Source of the DNA: Mytilus edulis
Lineage: Eukaryota > Mollusca > Bivalvia > Mytilida > Mytilidae
DNA length: 64,000 nucleotides
NCBI RefSeq assembly: GCF_963676685.1
Contig: NC_092350.1
Span: forward strand, 64,349,674 to 64,413,673
Direction: 5' to 3'
In this document: positions 1-11,900 of the stretch, piece after piece
How positions within the stretch are numbered: position 1 is the first letter of the stretch
How the letters are laid out: each line of letters opens with the position of its first letter
Notes under the pieces: generated by a model
The model's database searches: none
Seen by the model: only the letters and a program-made list of their open reading frames with translations
What the model was told of the DNA's origin: nothing
Made by a program: the position numbers and the translations under genes

Positions 1-3000
1 ATGCATTCCTTCTTGAAATTGAGTGGATGATTTGTAAGTAGTTTGTTCGAATTATTCTTCAAAATCAGAACAAATGCATCTATTCAAATGTATGTATGTT
101 CACTTCAAATACGTTAAATTGCTTCAGCATCATTAACAAAAAACAAATTACTTAACCGAAAACAATACATTGACATACAAACAATAAAAGTACACTGACA
201 TACAACAATTCAAAAAACCTAGAAACATGACAAATCATGATAACAAATTATTATGTGTGTTTGCTATAACACTAAACTGACAGGACGATGAGAAAGCCTA
301 TTTTATTAATTTTCAAATATGAAAATATCACCACTTCATCAACAATCAAATGCTGCAGTTAATTATCAAAATAAAGATCAAATAAGCCAAAACGTTATTT
401 CATAAATGGCATAGTAGTAAAATACATATGTATTTTTTGTAAAAATGCCACAACAATGAAAGTACTTATTTCTTATTAGGTAATAATTTGATTTTGGATG
501 AAACTTGTCCTCTGATTGGCTGAAGTATTTTGTCTTTCAGTTCATTGACATAATTGTGAAAGGTGTATGGTTAACTCATTATCAGGACTGTACTATATTG
601 TTCAGTCTATTCGAAATAACATTTGTATTGCACACTTTTCATTAACAGGTTTTTTTTTAGACTAAACAACATTTTTCGGGATATTTCTTCATAGACAAAA
701 ATAATATTACACTGACAGTCATTCCATAAATAAGTTCTGTTACATTACTGGTGAATTCACCAATAGGGCTATGATCAAAGTATAAGAAATCAAAACATGC
801 AGTGACACATGTTGATGCGTATAAGACAACGAGCATTACATTAAAAAACACGACTTCCCTATGTATTGTTAAAGATTAAAATATTAATACAATGCATTAA
901 ATGTGTTTAAAAATACATAAGCGAATTAGGAAATAAAGAAACGAAAAAAACTAAAATGGAAGCTTGATATAAAAAATTATATTTTAAATTTAAACTTTTT
1001 TTATTATAATGAGTTGTCTTCCTTTCAATTTCGTGTAAGACAAAAGTTGTTATCTCCCATGTCCGTTTGGACACGAAGCGTCTAAGAAAAAAAAATCCAC
1101 TGTGATCAAATCTAATAATTAAATTATGAAATGTTCTTATATTATGATATTTCCTATTTGCTTCGACTGATTATGTTCAGTGATCCAAACAATTAAGTAA
1201 ACCATTATCCGGCGTATATTTGAAAAATAAATCATAGTTATCATTTACAAATCATGATTAATAACATATTAATTATAACACTCAGGACCAAGTGTCTATA
1301 TTGCCTAATGAAATTGTGTTTCGACCTTTCATTCGTAACATCATCGAAACAAAATAGTCTGTGAACATTTACTTTTTTTCAGCATGTCAACCTTATCCGT
1401 TTGGTTTATGGATTTTATATCTACAATACTTCAGTTTATGATTAAATTGTTGAAGACCAATTACACAAACTCAAAATCAGAATTGCATTCTGTCAATCTA
1501 CTGGATGATGTCAGTGTTTGTTTTAATTCTGATGGTTTATATCCTTAATTTCTAGACGGTAAAGTATGTCTCCTCACGTAAAAGATCCCTTGCAACAAAT
1601 TCACAAATAAGCATGTGTTATCAGTTGCGAGGTAACATTTCTGTGTATATTTAACATAAACTCATGATGTAGCTATTGTAGCAGAAGTCAAAAAGATATC
1701 CCTTTATTTTATCACTCGGTTTATATTGCTTTTATAATATGATCTCGATTTAAATATCAATGAAATGTTTGCCACTGGAATATAAGCAATCAAACAATGT
1801 GTGTAGACTTGTGAAGTAACGTAGTTCATGAGACGTACTAAGCGGTATCGCAAAACAAAATCATTTTTCGTATTTTATTTATTTGTTTATTGTTGGCAGC
1901 AGATTTTTGTAACATTTAATAGTTCGACTAGACCTTTCTAGTGGAAAGAACGTTATCATTTATGTAAAGTCGATAAAAGTGAATCCCACGTGATAATATT
2001 TGTACTCCCCACTCAATCCTTTGAATTGAGTAAGAATGAGACTCCTTTCTAGAGCACCTGGTATCATACTAGTTTGTGTAAGGGTTTATGTTGCGTAGTC
2101 ATTACTTTGCTAGGCCTTGTTTTATGTAATATTGTGTGTCTGTTGGTCTTTTTCTTTTTTTAGCCATAACGAATATATGTTCGTCTTATGAGTTTGGATG
2201 TCCCTTTGATATATCACCTTCTCTTTCAAAATGTATTTGACTACATAAACAAGATGTCATTTGTCTGCAGTAATTATTGATTTCCCGATTTCTCTTTCTC
2301 ATCCAGAAAATGATGCCGTTACTTGCAACTAGACGTTAAGCGAATACTATTAATGTTATGATAATTCCCTTTTGTTTTTCTTTTATGATGACTCTTCATG
2401 GGAATATATTTTTATTTCAATGCAAATCATAAACATGTAGGATTTATCCAATTGACCTCAAGATATTAGCCTCAAGACTTTTTTCAATATCTGTCTTCCT
2501 TTATTACTTTGCAGTGCGGCTTTACTTATCGTCACTTTTAAAAGATACATGTAAGGTGATTAACCATCTTGAATCACTTAAACAAGAAAATGCATGAATC
2601 GCAGACTTTTCATACATAATAAATGCGCATTCACGTGTAAGTAGAATTGCAGAAACGTATGTTAAACATGTAAAGGAGAGGCAGTACATACCACAGCTCA
2701 CTAATCGAAAACTAAAGGACAATGCCATGGCACAAAAAGAAAAAAAAAGAAAGTCCGCAAGGCATTATGTATACAACTTTAGTCTGCATAGCACGAATCC
2801 AACAAAAACAATACCCCAGTAGGGTAAGTTGAACCGGCCCAACATGTTGCACCCGACAAAATATGAAGTTTTTCTTTTATTATTTGACGTCTTGTAGAGG
2901 TGAATCTAACTTATAAATCAAACTCAGTATTATAATTCTTTCAGTTTTGTTATAAAATATTTCATTTCATACATGTACCTAAAATTACACGTTTTTAATC

Positions 3001-3350
3001 AATTCTATTTCACGAAATACTTACACAATTCATACATAAAAAATACGATTGCAACTTGATAAGTACTAACCAATAAAATAAATCTTTATATTAAACATGT
3101 TCCAAAATGTATAGGCTTACACATGATATGTCTCAGTGCTGTTTTGACTGTTAATTTTTTCAGGATATCGGGTATCGTCAAAACAACTTTAATTGTTCAG
3201 ATAATCAAATGTAATTTGGATAAACATGTAAATTGTACGGACATTTTAATACTTTAAGTACTGTTTTGTCTTCCCCCTTTTTTGGCATATCAACAATGTT
3301 TCATTCTACTGTATAACATTTCTTGAATTATACATTCCATTGATTCAAAT
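1..3350. other. Intergenic, no gene seen
   Basis: AT-rich sequence with many stops in all frames. The longest frame (minus strand, about 657-851) starts with a hydrophobic, signal-like stretch but has no supporting splice sites that I could confirm, so it is not called. A fragment around 2110-2215 resembles dispersed repeats seen elsewhere in the window (compare 13890-14030). Confidence 0.5.
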
Positions 3351-3353
3351 TGT

Positions 3354-4180
3354 CAGGAAGGCTAGTTACATCTGCATACAACCTCATATGAAGGAGGCGA
3401 ATCAAGTAAACAAAACATTAGAAAGGAAGACTGGTCATATCTGCCGGACCCCTTATACGAGGGAATGTTGGTAAACAAATCATAGGAATGGATGTGATCT
3501 CCTCATATGATAGATGCGTAGCTAGTAAACAAAATGTCAAGAACACACATGAAGAAGATTGGTACAGGTGGTAATACCTGCAGACTTATATGAAGGAAAC
3601 GTAGCTAGTAAACAAAACGTTAGGAAGGCTGGTAATGTCTGCAGACCTCCTCATATAAAGTGTACGTAGCTAGTAAACAAAGCGTCAGGAAGTCTGGTAA
3701 TGTCTGACGACCTCCTCATATAAAGTGTACGTAGCTAGTAAACAAAGCGTCAGGAAGGCTGGTAATGTCTGCAGACCTAATATGAAGGATACGTAGCTAA
3801 TAAATAAAGCGTCAAGAAGGCTGGTAATGTCTGCAGACCTCCTGATATGAAGGAAACGTAGCTAGTAAACAAAACGTTAGGAAGGTTGGTAATGTCTGCA
3901 GACCTCCTCATATGAAGGAAACGTAGCTAGTAAACAAAGAGTCAGGAAGGCTGGTAATGTCTCCAGACCTCCTCATATGAAGGAAACGTAGCTAGTAAAC
4001 AAAACGTGAGGAAGGCTGGTAATGTCTGCAGACCTCCTGATATGAAAGAAACGTAGCTAGTAAACAAAACGTTAGGAAGGATGGTAATGTCTGCAGACCT
4101 CCTCATATGAAGGATGCGTAGATAGTAAAAAAAAACGTCAGGAAGGCTGGTAATGTCTGCAGACCTCCTCGTATGAAGGA
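3354..4180. repeat. ~64-bp minisatellite at the 3' end of gene A
   Basis: About ten well-kept units of roughly 63-66 bp, plus two or three decayed units at the left edge. Each unit holds a CTGCAGACCTCCTCATATGA-like core and the phrase GTAGCTAGTAAACAAA. Read on the minus strand, the core is a near copy of the last dozen codons of gene A, whose stop codon (4138-4140) lies in the rightmost unit. The array therefore appears to have grown from the coding 3' end plus the start of the 3' UTR, and it would form much of that UTR. Confidence 0.9.
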
Positions 4181-4460
4181 GGAGGATCTATTTCTTGATC
4201 ATCAATGTTTTCTGACAATGATGCTAGTGGATGTGAGTCTAAGTCAGAATTATCTTGAATTGTTTCCTGTAATTGCTGGTCATGAACTGTTTCTGAATTG
4301 TCATTTGCAAATGATGCGGCCCATGTTTCTATGTCGGGAAAACGACGAACGTCTCTGATGTTTTCTGAAATGTCCGGACCTTCGTCGCTTGATTCAGACG
4401 CTGTCGGTTGATCTGCCTTTCTTTGATATATACTGTTCTGCATGTAGTGCATATTTAAAA
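4138..4460 (-). CDS. Gene A exon 8 (cytoplasmic tail, PPxY, stop)
   Basis: Acceptor CTCTTATTGTAG, phase 1. It encodes a hydrophilic, acidic tail of about 107 residues ending in PPPSYEEVCRHYQPS and TGA. The last dozen codons are the founder sequence of the 64-bp minisatellite downstream. Confidence 0.85.
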
Positions 4461-5905
4461 CTACAATAAGAGGAAAATGAGATTCTTATATGGTATCATT
4501 TTTCAATTGTTTATAACTGTTTAAATTGAATATGGTATTTAAAAGGGGTAGTATACATATTTGACTGAGAAATAAACAATTCTATCAAACTCGACTTTGC
4601 GTACGAGTAAATCTTCGATTGAAAATGTTTTCAAAATCATACTAGAAGCTTCTTGAAAAAAAAACATCCCTTTTGTTTTAGATAGATCTATCAGCAATGT
4701 TGTTAGAATTCATGCCTATATTTCTGTCGAAGTTGGGCCAAGTTTTTTTTCAAATGTTTTTAATATTTCCTATTCTGAACTTGTGATTTGGTTATACATT
4801 GTTATTTCTCATAGCCTTTGTTCAAATCATTCGAACAATTAACATAGAGTACTTCGAAGGTAAGTTAAATCGCAATTAGTTTACTGCAAAAATAACTCAT
4901 AAATAGGGGACTTACAACCATATAAAAATGTTTGTATCTGAACTGACGAGATGCATAAATTATAATAATCCAATTAAAGCGCAGAGACAGAAGAGTGGCC
5001 TGTACTTAAATTGTGTAGAAATCTCGTATTATCAGATTATAGTTGTATAGAATGATGCACTTTTGCACTTGGTTTCAATTATACAGCTTTCTCCATTTCT
5101 ATCAAAAGTAGAATTATAACATTTACAAATGTATAACACAGCGGTATGTGTATTTACAAAGACAAGTTGAATCTAAAGTACTTTTTGTACATGTTGTTTG
5201 TACATTTTTTTAATACTGTGGATTCATTTATTTTCGTGGGTACTAATTTTCGTGGATTAAGGAAACCTGACACTTTCGTGTATATTTTGTTTCGTGGTTT
5301 TTCCAAAGTCTTCAAACAAGCCAATGGAAAATTTACAATATGTTGAACATTTAAATTCGTGGTTATCCTGTACCCCCGAAATCCACGAAAATAGGTATCC
5401 AACGACTATCAATGAATCCACAGAAAGGTATATACACCACTCCAATAACTAAACCGAATATATTACTTCATTAACATGTGCGATTTATGTATGCATACCC
5501 AAGTCAGCAACCAGTCATTCACTATTTATCGTTGGAAGTTGTCTGTAATATTTGATTTTTGTTTGTTGTTCTGTATATGTTTAATACACAAGGCCGTTGG
5601 TACATATATTTCAGTTTGAACTTTTGTACTTGTCGGTGTCTTTTGCAACTGACAATGAGGAATGCGTTTTGCTTATTGTCGAAGGCCATGCGTTACAAAT
5701 CATTGTTCAATTCTACATTATATGTATACATATATGAAAAAACATCAATAATCGTTATCGTCAGCATCGTCAATATCGTCGTCTACATCATTATCAGCAT
5801 CGTCAATATCGTTCTCATCATCATTATCAGCATTATCATAGAAGTCGTCATTAATATCGTCGAATTCGTCGTTGAATCATTATTATCGCCATCTGCATTG
5901 TCATT

Positions 5906-5947
<42 letters not shown>

Positions 5948-8900
5948 ATTGCAATTGTCTTCGTCATTATCGTTTTCATCATCATCATCATCGTCATAAC
6001 ATAAAATCCAAAATTTAAATAAATCAATAGTACAAACTGTAATTACCTTGCCTCGGCTCACTATCCTCACTATTCCTAGATCTTTTACATTTATATTTAC
6101 AAAAACATCCACACATCATTATTAAAGTACAGGAAACTATAAGGGCAATAATCAATGTTTGGTTTTCACTTTCATCGTCATCATCATCAGATGGCGAGTT
6201 CCAATCCGTATCATCAAAGTCATCAGTCCATGACGACCATTCTGCAATTAAATGTAACAAAGCGTTTGAAAATACTAACTAAAATATTCATTTGGAAATA
6301 GATAATAATTTGTACCACTCGTAAATTTTCTATTCTTTTTTTTTCCTGATTTGGCATTCATACTGTCGTATTTCGAACGGCACTAGTGAGTTTTGTATTA
6401 AGAAAGAAACATGCGTTTGGCATATCAAACAAGTGAAACTGCGAGCTACTGCTCACTGATGATACCCCGCCGCAAGTGGATAATATTAATAGTGTAAAAA
6501 TATGCAAGTGTTCGGTAAACAGGAAGTTGTCGAGTGATGAATCTGAAAACGCATCACACGGTATACATTTGTAACTGACTTATATAAATCCTGAAACCAA
6601 ATTTCAAAAATCCTTGTATTGTACTTCCTGAGAAAAATGTGACGAAAATTTTCGACTTGGCTAGCATGTGTAAAATCATACAAGTGTTCGGTAAACAGAA
6701 AGTTGTCGAGTGATCAATCTGAAAACGCATCACACGGTATAGCTGACTTAGATAAACCCTGAAACCAAATTTCAGAAATCCTTGTATTGTAGTTCCTGAG
6801 AAAAATGCGACGAAAAATATTCATGGGACGGACGGACTGACGGACTGACGGAAGGTCAGACAGAGGTAAAACAGTAAACCACCCCTTTTTTAAAGCGGGG
6901 GTATAATTATAAGCTTAGAGTCGGTTTTACCACTAGGTTTGATCGTAAGTCATGAACAACATGAACAATCACTGGGGTTGAGCTGATGACCGTACCTGCA
7001 TTCACGGTCATCCCAAGATGTCGGATGAAAAATTAGGTCAGTATCTGTATTGTCTGTTAAAGTGTTTCTATATCATTTTCTTTACAAAACATACATTGAT
7101 ACGACGTAAATTTATAAAAGATTCATACGGAAATCACTTATTACTACCCAGAAATGTGCATGAAACAGGAATTTCGATTTGAAAAAATCGCTCAGATGAC
7201 CGTAAATCACAATCGAGATGACCGTAACAGAATCGCCGATTCATAACAAGGGGGGCCGTAATTGGTTTTAAGTTGACCGTAATTTGTAAATGATGACCGT
7301 AACTTTTAAAGGATGACCGTCAATTCTAAGAAATATCCGTATATATATAACTACTTTTTTGTATCAAATGATTAATCGTGTTGGTATAAATGTATTTATA
7401 TGAGAGTATTATCCTATAGGTAGAAGAAAATAAGACGTGCTTCAAATACATAGTTCAACATATGTATCTTTTTTTTTTTACAGTGGAGGGCTTAATTTTT
7501 TAAATGAATTCGCAACAATACATGCACATGAACAAGTTGGGAAAACATGCAACAAAAAAGCAATAAAATGACACCTTACAAGTAAAATATAAACTAGAGG
7601 CTCTCAAGAGCCTGTGTCGCTCATCTTGGTGCATATTAAACAATGGACACAGATAAATTCACGACGAAATTGTGTTTTGGTGATCGTGATGTGTTTGTAG
7701 ATCTTACTTTACTGTGCATTCTTGTTGCTACAATTATCTCTATCTATAATGAACTTGGCCCAGAAATTACAGTGGAAAATATATTCTAAAAATTTACAAA
7801 AATTTACAAAAATTTATGAAAATTGTTAAAAAATGACTATAAAGGACAATAACTCCTTAAGGGGTAAACTGACAATTTTGGTCATTTGACTTATTTATAG
7901 ATCTTACTTTGCTGAACATTATTGCTGTATACAGTTTATCTCTATCTATTATTATATTCAAGATAATAACCAAAAACAGCAAAATTTCCTTAAAATTACT
8001 AATTCTGGGGCAGCAACCCAACAACAGGTTGTCTGTTTTGTCTGAAAATTTCAGGGCAGATAGATCTTGAACTGATAAACAATTTATCCCCTAACAGATT
8101 TGCTCTAAATGCTTTGGTTTCAGAGATATAAGCCAAAATCTACATTTCGCCCCTATGTACTATTTTTAGCCATGGCGGCCATCTTGGTTGGTTGGCAGGG
8201 TCACACCACACATTTTTAAAACAAGATACCCAAATGATACTTGTGGCCAAGTTTGGTTAAATTTAGCCCAGTAGTTTCAGAGAAGAAGATTTTTTAAAAG
8301 AATACTAAAATTTTAGAAAAATTGTTAAAAATTGATTATAAAGGGCAACAACTCCTTAATGGGTCAACTGACAATTTTGGTCATGTTGACTTATTTGTAG
8401 ATCTTACTTTGCTGAACATTATTGCTGTTTACAGTTTATTTCTATCTATAATAATATTCAAGATAATAAGCAAAAACTGCCAAATTTCCATAAAATTACT
8501 AATTCAGGGGCAGCAACCCAACAACGGGTTGACCGATTTGTCTGAAAATTTCAGGGCAGATAGATCTTGACCTAACAGATTAATTAACCCCCATGTCAGA
8601 TTTGCTCTAAATGCTTTAGTTTTAGAGTTATAAGCCAAAATCTACATTTTACCCTATGTTCTATTTTTAGCCATGACGGCCATCTTTGTTGGTTGGCAGG
8701 GTCACGCCACACAATTTTCAAACTATATACCCCAATGATGATTGTGGCCAAGTTTGGATTAATTTGGCCCAGCAGTTTCAGAGGAGAAGATTTTTGTAAA
8801 AGATTACTAAGATTTACGAAAAATTGTTAAAAATTGACTATAAAGGGCAATTACTCCTAAAGGGGTCAACTGACCATTTCGGTCATTTGACTTATTTGTA

Positions 8901-11900
8901 TATCTTACTTTGCTAAACATTATTGCTGTTTACAGTTTATCTCTATCTATAATTATATTCAAGATAATAACCAAAAACAGTAAAATTTCCTTAAAATTAC
9001 CAATTTAGGGGCAGCAAATCAACGACGGGTTGTCCGATTCATCTGAAAATTTCAGGGCAGATAGATCTTGACCTGATAAACAATTTTACCCCCGACAGAT
9101 TTGCTCTAAATTCTTTAGTTTTTGAGTTATAAGCCAAAAACTGCATTTTACCCCTATGTTCTATTTTTAGCCATGGCGGCCATGTTTTTTTTATGAAATG
9201 GGAAATAAAACACAAACTTAATTCTAGATACCCTAGGAATCAATCAGATGAAGTTTGGTTTGAATTGGTTCAGTAGTTTCAGGGGAGAAGATCTTTGAAA
9301 TAGTTTACGACGACGACGACGGACGGACGACGACGACGGACGGACGACGACGACGGACGGACGACGACGACGGACGACGACGGACGCCAAGACAAGTGAT
9401 GGCAAAAGCTCACATTTCCTTTTAGGAAAGGTGAGCTAAAAAGCGGTGCACAGCCTTCAACTACAAGTCAAAAGATTTTTTTTTCTGGGATTCCATTTAA
9501 TGACATATAATAAATACACCTTTTTAAAAATGCCAATCCATGTACACCCATTGATATTATATCGTCTTTGATTGGTCTTCCACTTTGTCTTGCAAATAAA
9601 TTAATAGAAAATGTTGTTTTTTTTAAATAATACGACCAAACAAGTGAAGGTGAGCTCTAGCAAAATAGACCCTTAAAATAGTCTTGTAAGAATAGTATAT
9701 AACAATGGGGAATCTTGTCAATTTGTATATATATATATACAGAAGTGTCATTCATATATCAAGACAAATTAAAATTTTAATCTGCTTCCTCTGGAACCAT
9801 ACACATGGGCTCGTTTAATTAAAGCTTTGTTATGCTCCATTGTTAATGGGCATTATGTTTTCTGGTCTGTGCGTCCGTTCGTCTGTTCGTTTGTCCGTCT
9901 GTCCAGCTTCAGGTTAAATTTTTGGTCGAGGAAGTTTTTGATAACGTTGAAGTCCAATCAACTTGAAACTTAGTACACATTTTCCCTATGATATAATCTT
10001 TCTAATTCTAATGCCAAATTACAGTTTTATCCCATTTTCACGGTCCACTGAACAGAGACAATGATAGTTTAGATGAAGCATTCGTGTACTCTGACCTTGA
10101 CATATGAGAAAAATTTAAGCGACAGATTGCGAAACAAATATTTATCGCAAGAAAAAATAATAATAATCAGAACATATACAATAGATCTTTCCACAGAAAA
10201 GTGGAAAGACCTAATATTAATGTCCTAACTTAAGTTATTCCGTAATTCAAAATAGCGTCATTTTTTATACAAATAAGGCCGTTAGTTTTCTCGTTTGAAT
10301 TGTTTTACATTGTCATATCGGGGCCTTTTATAGCTGACTATGCGGTATGCGCTTTGCTCATTGTTGAAGGCCGTACGGTGACCTATAGTTGTTAATGTCT
10401 GTGTCATTTTGGTCTCTTGTGGACAGTTGTCTCATTGGCAATCATACCACATCTTCTTTTTTATATCAAACTAAACTTCAATACCGGTTCATGAACATAT
10501 AATTCACTGTTTCAAAGTATGTACGAATAAATGTTGACGACCAATGGAAAACGTTTTATTACTAGAATAAGTGTTCTGATCAGTTATAAAACAACTAATT
10601 ATTAGCCACATTGTTAAAAATATACTTTATCCTGATTTGTGCTGAAATAATCAGCATACCTTTAATTGTAAATTAGAGCGTACTGGTTCCTGGAAGTTTG
10701 ATAGTACAAAAAATGGTATTTCTGATCTCAACAACAGGACAAATATGCCCTCCTATTAAAACGTTATATTCTTCTTTAACATTTATAGGAAACTTTAAAC
10801 AATGGTCCTACAGTGATTTAAGTTGTTACCAAAATTACCCAAATATTTCACCTATTGACAAAGAAACGAATATGCGTAGGAAGTATTTTGTTTAATATAT
10901 GTACCACTTTTCGACCGGGCCTACAATTAAGGTTCTGTACCATCCTATTTGATAATTTTATGCAACTGATATTTTCTTATTTCTAAAGAATAAAATGATT
11001 GGTTAGTTTAGTTTAAACATATTTATTTATAGTGGATTGTGAAACAAGTTTTGCAACTTATATTAAACCTTTCCACTTTGCGGGTGCGATTGCTGCCTTG
11101 TAGTTGCATAAGCCTAGTCTTTTTCGAAATCTACAAGAGTGTCTTTAAGTGCAAGATATATGGCTCTCTTTTAACACGGGTCCGCCATTCATCGTCCCCC
11201 TCCGACGGACTATCAAAGTTTCTCAAGACCATACTCGCAAATGGTGTCAAGGGAGAGTCGAAAATTCAGTTCCTGAAATTTTCATCCCGAAACGGGAATT
11301 CAACAAGGAACCTTTTGTGTTAGTAGCCGGGCGCACTAACCACTACACCACGGCTCTCATGGTTGATTGCTTATGGAGTCGAGCTTTGTTCCGTTCAATT
11401 GCATACATAATGGACATTACCTTTTGGTTTAGGTGTTGGAATTGGACATATATATGTATTTTTATTTTCAGGAATGACTTGAATTTCCACATTGCATCTG
11501 ACTGTAGCTCTACAACCCCAACTGGAATCGTCACCAAAGGTAAATTCAACTCTTTTGTCTTTTAAATTCCAAGGAAGACACCATTTTTTCTGCAAACTGT
11601 CTTTTAATATCTAAAAGAAAGTGAGACGACATTTGTTTAATTAAAATATACAACGATGTACACAATGATTGCGTGATTTTAAAGTGATATCTGACCTCTT
11701 TTGTCGGTGAATATCACCAGCAGAGTGGTCATTGCTCCTATGCCGACATGAAAATCATTGAAATAGCTAGGGTTTTTTTATATAAAATTGACCCATTGGT
11801 ATTTTCCATCCCTAAGTAAACTGGTAAAAAATAATTGAATAAGCTTGTTTTATTGAAAACTGGTGAAACAGAAAAATCTTGAAGTGAGGTTCCCAAAATT

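Noticed and set aside
657-851. Minus-strand 64-codon frame with a signal-peptide-like start
   Set aside because: Begins at a GTG codon, no confirmed splice partners, no recognisable domain.
3354-4180. CRISPR-like array
   Set aside because: Units are contiguous tandem copies without unique spacers, in a eukaryotic genome.
5559-6112. Overlapping frames rich in Ser (plus) or Asp (minus)
   Set aside because: Produced by the TCATCG microsatellite. Only 6047-6241 on the minus strand is real exon, in a different frame.
8322-8570. 82-codon frame, and its relative at 48430-48744
   Set aside because: Both lie in the same non-autonomous repeat monomer and are not conserved as frames between copies.
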